DNA of 64,000 bases, taken from Isoetes taiwanensis. Its lineage: Eukaryota; Streptophyta; Lycopodiopsida; Isoetales; Isoetaceae. The stretch lies in NCBI GenBank assembly GCA_021234155.1, contig JAJEKV010000006.1, positions 21,921,589 through 21,985,588 on the forward strand, written 5' to 3'. Every line of letters starts with the position of its first letter. Position 1 is the stretch's first letter. Shown piece after piece: positions 59,946 to 64,000 of the stretch. A program made the translations under genes and the position numbers. The notes below the pieces were generated by a model that saw only the letters and a list, made by a program, of their open reading frames with translations, was not told the origin of the DNA and made no database searches.

Positions 59946-62450
59946 ACGGTAGATATAAGCAATATGTCTATGCTACTTGAAGCATTATATTGCTTTAAGG
60001 ATGTGGTCTGCCTATAACCCAAGTGTGGTCTTAGGTTTATATTTGCCTTAACTTTCTTAAAAATGGTTTCAAAGAATGGCTTAAAAGCAATCTTACTTGC
60101 ATGCATATGGCTTTTTGCACATTAGCCACTTGTTGCTTTTAGTAACATCTTGTTTTTTGCTATATCCATGCACATCATTTGTTGCATATTTTTTGTTATT
60201 TCACCACATGCAATGAGAGAGGTAAATGGGGAACAGCGCTTATAAATGGCACCTGTGAATTTTATCTTTGACCACCATTGCCTCTCATGTTGGACTACAT
60301 GAGACCTTTTGGGACCTTGATAATGAGTATTGTTTTGTCAAGATGCTATGGTTGAGACTTTCAGAGATTTAGCCTCTATTAATAACACATTTCCGCACAA
60401 AGGGTCTTTATCGCAATTCTGGCTTACTATTAGAAAACGTAGTCCTGGTTCATGGTTGCAAATTATGGTTTTGGGTGGATATTCCGCTTAAGAACATTGG
60501 GGCCAAGTTCACCTTTGATTTAGTACAGTGTGAAGAATCAGAAAGCACAAATATAGTGAGAATGTCAATTTTAAAAATAACTTTAAATGGGTATTTCTCG
60601 ATAGATTCAAAGTACTTGGGAAATTGATTTAGGGCAAACATAGAAATCGATTTAGGGTTTTGGCTCTAAAGCCAAGCGGCTACATGGTCAGATTGTGCAT
60701 GATTGTTGGCCACATGGATCTATTCGAGAGGCCAAACCTGGCATGTCGCATCTCGATTCGTGATTCGCTGCATACTACAGGATAGCAAACCGGATTTCAT
60801 GCAAAATGGTCGATTACTATGGAATGTTCGATTTGCTCGACATGGCCGCTTCAGTTGATTTCAAAGTCCCGACCTACCTGCCTCAAAATCGCTTTGGTGC
60901 CCTTTTATGCCTCAGAGTTTGACGCCTTGAAAAACGACAGTGCGTCGATCGAGCATTTTAGTTTGTTGCTCTATCGCCAAATTGATGGATGTAAGAAGAT
61001 TGGTTAATATTCTTTTGCCATTGCCAACATTAGGTTGGTCGATTTGTTAGAATGGCAACTTGATATGCTATGAGGTATTTTCTATTCTCTCATCATTTGA
61101 TAAGCAATGGCAGAGAAACCAATACATTTGTTTGCTTTATCATCATTATTATTATTGTCGTTCCTATCGATAATTATGGCTACTAGCAAGACACGAATCA
61201 CATGTATATGTGAGGGTTTCAGCCGGTAATTGCCAAAAGCCCGCTACCAGGTTTCGATCCCGATATAAAGCAAGGTGTGATGGTTCTAGACCTATTAATT
61301 ACATTGCTTTAGTCAAGAGATTTTCTACCGGATGACATAGCCAATGAAGCAAAACTAGTGAATGCAAAAACTAGTCGCATTCAGTTTGAGTCAAGATTAC
61401 TAATTGTTATTGATCATAATAACACGTGATGTAGGCATATATTGCCTTAAACCTTTTAAGATCCTCACGCTTTGGGGCAGCCTATGATGATATTATGTCG
61501 CTCTTAAAGGTCATAAGAAATGAACCTTTGAACTCATACTTGGATAATGGAGTCAGACATTCTTGGATGCTACATTAAAGGTTAATGCTACCGGCCTTCT
61601 TTGATTACATGAACATGCCTCTGCCAAAATAAAGATATAAACGATTCATGCTCATGAGTATACCACTATGATATATGGGAATTTTGCATTTGTATGTTTG
61701 TTTTTCCCCGGAAAAAATATTTATTGCCCTCTCAAGACATGGTCTATGGCTTAAACTTAGACAATATTTGCAATTGCCGAACTAGAAATTATTATAGATC
61801 GATGCACTATGTTTTATACATGGAATGCACTAAACATGTTAGTTGTATAAATAGCAAAACTGACAGCCTTTTATTGGATTTGAAAACATTTAAAGAGAAT
61901 TCATTTCTCTTTTCTCGGTTTACGTGAGCCAGGCGTGCTGACAATTGCGATCGTTGATAACCGAGATCCAATGTACCTTTTGGTCTGCATCAAGCAATTC
62001 TGGATTAATGCTAACGCTTGCATGATTGGCTCTAGTACTGCTCCTTCCTCCAATTGTCTCTCCTTTGCTTTCGTGGAAGCCGCTGGGATCTAAAAAAAAG
62101 AATGGAATATTTGCACATGAGCCGGAAATGTGAACACTAGGATTATGATCGGCTTGGATAAGTATTATACCATACTTAGTAAAGAATGAAATGTAAAACT
62201 ATTTTTATTTCTACTACACTTTTTGCTTTTATAAAGATATACTTCAATAATGTCGCATGTTGAAAGGAAAAACTTGTTTATGTGAAAATAATGAACAAGC
62301 TTCTAATAAATATTGAGCTTATTTAGTACTCTTTGTTGGATCCATTTAGTTTAGGGCCCTGGTAGTGCTGTGACGTATCTCTAGCTTCTAAGTATGACCA
62401 ATAAGTTAGGAGTATGACTTGGCTAGATTAGAACCCTAGGGCAAAGGAAA

Positions 62451-62451
<1 letters not shown>
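59946..62451. other. intergenic, no supportable gene
   Basis: AT-rich. Open frames 60819-61007 and 61694-61927 lack recognisable domains. No RNA gene was seen. Confidence 0.4.

Positions 62452-62487
<36 letters not shown>
62452..62487. repeat. (TA)n microsatellite, ~36 bp
   Basis: A perfect TA dinucleotide run. Confidence 0.97.
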
Positions 62488-62489
<2 letters not shown>

Positions 62490-62574
62490 AGAAATTTAAT
62501 GCGCCCCACGGCCAGACATTGCTCTAGTTTTAGTATGTTCAGCAAGTTCTATAAAAGAATCTCTTGAAAATAAT

Positions 62575-63245
62575 TTCTAAATTCATAGATTATCTAACAT
62601 TCTACCTGCTGTCTCTCTTCTGCATTCTACCAAGGTTCTCTAAGATTCTACCAAGATTCTCTTAAATTTCTGCTAAGATTCCCTCAGATTTTTCCAAGAT
62701 TTCCTATGAAGATCCCCAGATTCTCTCAGATTCATTTAGATCTTAAGGAGATTCCCTAGGTTCCCTTACATTATATGAGATTCAAGGAGATTCTATAACA
62801 TTCCCTACATACTCTAAGATTTCATCAACATTTTCTGTGATTCCTTGTATTTCCAGTGAAGATTCCTTTAGATCCCCCAGATTTTAAGAGACTCCCTAGG
62901 CTTGTAAATATTTTTTCAGATTCTTATATTTTATAAGATTTTCTTACATTTTATTAGATTCTTCTTCGACTTTACATTCTAGAACTTTTAGAACATTCTA
63001 AGACTTTCGAACATTCTAAGACTTTCAATATATTCTAGAACCTTCGGAAGTATTTTCCTAGATTTCCTTTACATTCTCGTGATTCCCTCACATTCTAGAA
63101 CATTCTAAAACTTATTAGAACAATTTAAACTTTGGAAGAATTCTTAGATCCCCACTAGATTCTCTTTCTTATAAACAGGAACTTTCTAGAAGATTCTAGA
63201 ACTTAGAGCCTTCCAGAACATTCTAGAGCCTTCTTGAACTAGCTA
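62575..63245 (-). repeat. satellite-like array of AGATTC/TTCTAGAA words
   Basis: Dense agattc, cattctag and ttctagaac words, the reverse complement of the vocabulary in the 57955-59030 array. The last 270 bp is dominated by TTCTAGAA-type words and includes perfect multi-unit GAA/TTC alternations, for example 63184-63201. Confidence 0.85.
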
Positions 63246-63570
63246 GAATATTATAGGCTATTTTCATCTTTAATGGCACATACCCTAAGTATATTTGAAA
63301 CATAAATCATTTATTGAATTAATGCTTGGTCTAGTGATTAGAGTGGGGGTTTGGGGGTTGAAGACCAAGTGTCTCTAATCCCCCAACAATATAAAAATTT
63401 AAGAGCCTTTCCTAAGGGACCCAGCATTCAACATGAGCCTTAGGATCTAGGACTCCCATCAAACCATCAAGACCTCAACACCATATAAAAAGCACATGAG
63501 CCAGGGATCCGGCCACATATAAATTCCTAAAGCCATGTGGACCAGGGATATGTGTTGCCACTGAAATGAG

Positions 63571-63860
63571 GGATTCTGATCGACGATCGTGATCAAATCA
63601 ACATGGACCGTAGGATCGTTACATATAGTCTATATAAGAACCCCAACCCACAGGCCAAGCCACCGGAAGCCAGATCTCGGATCGCATCGACAAAGATCAA
63701 ATCAACATGGACCGTAGGATCGCGACATAGTCTATATAAGAAACTCCCCAACCCATTCGGGCCTTAGGATACGCCCCAAAGCCACGCGAGCCGTAGGATC
63801 TCTGGACCACGCATCGTGATCGATCAACCCGGGACCGTGAGATCAAAAGTCTATATGGGG
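63571..63860. repeat. tandem array, ~104-123-bp units x3
   Basis: The block 'gatcaaatcaacatggaccg' with 'taggatcg' starts at 63591 and 63695, and a diverged copy (gatcgatcaac, gggaccgt) starts at about 63818. The first two copies each contain gtctatataagaa downstream. Confidence 0.8.
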
Positions 63861-64000
63861 TTGTGGCAAACTCCCAAGCCATCTGGGTCAGGATGTCCTC
63901 AAGTAACGGAGCCGCTTCTGATTCTCGAATCTGACGGCTTGGAGGCTGACAAACATAAGAACATATATAGCAATACGTAAACTGAACGAAGGGCTACCAA

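Noticed and set aside
63327-63366. tRNA-like A box (tggtctagtga) and B box (ggttgaagacc), possible SINE head
   Set aside because: The boxes are only 29 bp apart, shorter than in tRNA genes, the B box has mismatches, and no tRNA fold or second copy was seen.
1-64000. CRISPR arrays, bacterial operons, rRNA or confident tRNA genes
   Set aside because: No regularly spaced repeat-spacer array, Shine-Dalgarno-led gene strings, rRNA segments or cloverleaf-forming sequences were seen. The window is plant nuclear DNA.

Overview
This is eukaryotic nuclear DNA from a land plant. The best evidence is a clade A protein phosphatase 2C gene, the plant-specific family that acts with abscisic acid (ABA) receptors, which has GT-AG introns. 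The rest is AT-rich repeat-dominated sequence: LINE retrotransposons, MITE-like elements with terminal inverted repeats, tandem repeats and AT microsatellites. I cannot name the species. Gene remnants and repeat copies carry many 1-2 nt indels, often in homopolymers, so either most of them are decayed or the assembly is of low consensus quality.

Layout. 0-3.7 kb: diverged tandem repeats, a recent 119-bp tandem duplication, then the 3' part of a LINE on the plus strand. 3.7-5.0 kb: a broken plus-strand coding region that looks like the C-terminal half of a beta-class DNA methyltransferase (tentative). 8.4-12.1 kb: the PP2C gene, with a pyrimidine-rich leader, a probable 5' UTR intron, four coding exons and a probable 3' UTR intron filled by a tandem array. 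12.7-22 kb: intergenic sequence with short tandem duplications, an RY-motif cluster above a TATA box, AATACCC-type arrays and a small Tourist-like MITE. 22.9-31.1 kb: two copies of one long repeat, the first split by a ~3-kb insertion. 31.5-31.9 kb: the last two exons of an unrecognised minus-strand gene. 32.66 kb: a heat-shock element directly above a TATA box. 33.7-34.0 kb: a clathrin heavy chain fragment. 35-46 kb: mostly intergenic, with more MITE-like elements. 44.5-55.1 kb: a second copy of the ~3-kb composite repeat, then a ~4.15-kb direct tandem duplication whose two units each carry a minus-strand LINE. 57.9-63.3 kb: two oppositely oriented GAATCT/AGATTC-rich arrays, each next to an (AT)n microsatellite. 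63.6 kb to the end: a short tandem array.

There is no operon-like organisation. The identifiable genes are the PP2C, the minus-strand 3' exons, the clathrin fragment and the methyltransferase-like remnant, and I see no functional link between them. Element boundaries in repeats are approximate (tens of bases) unless a base-exact junction is described.
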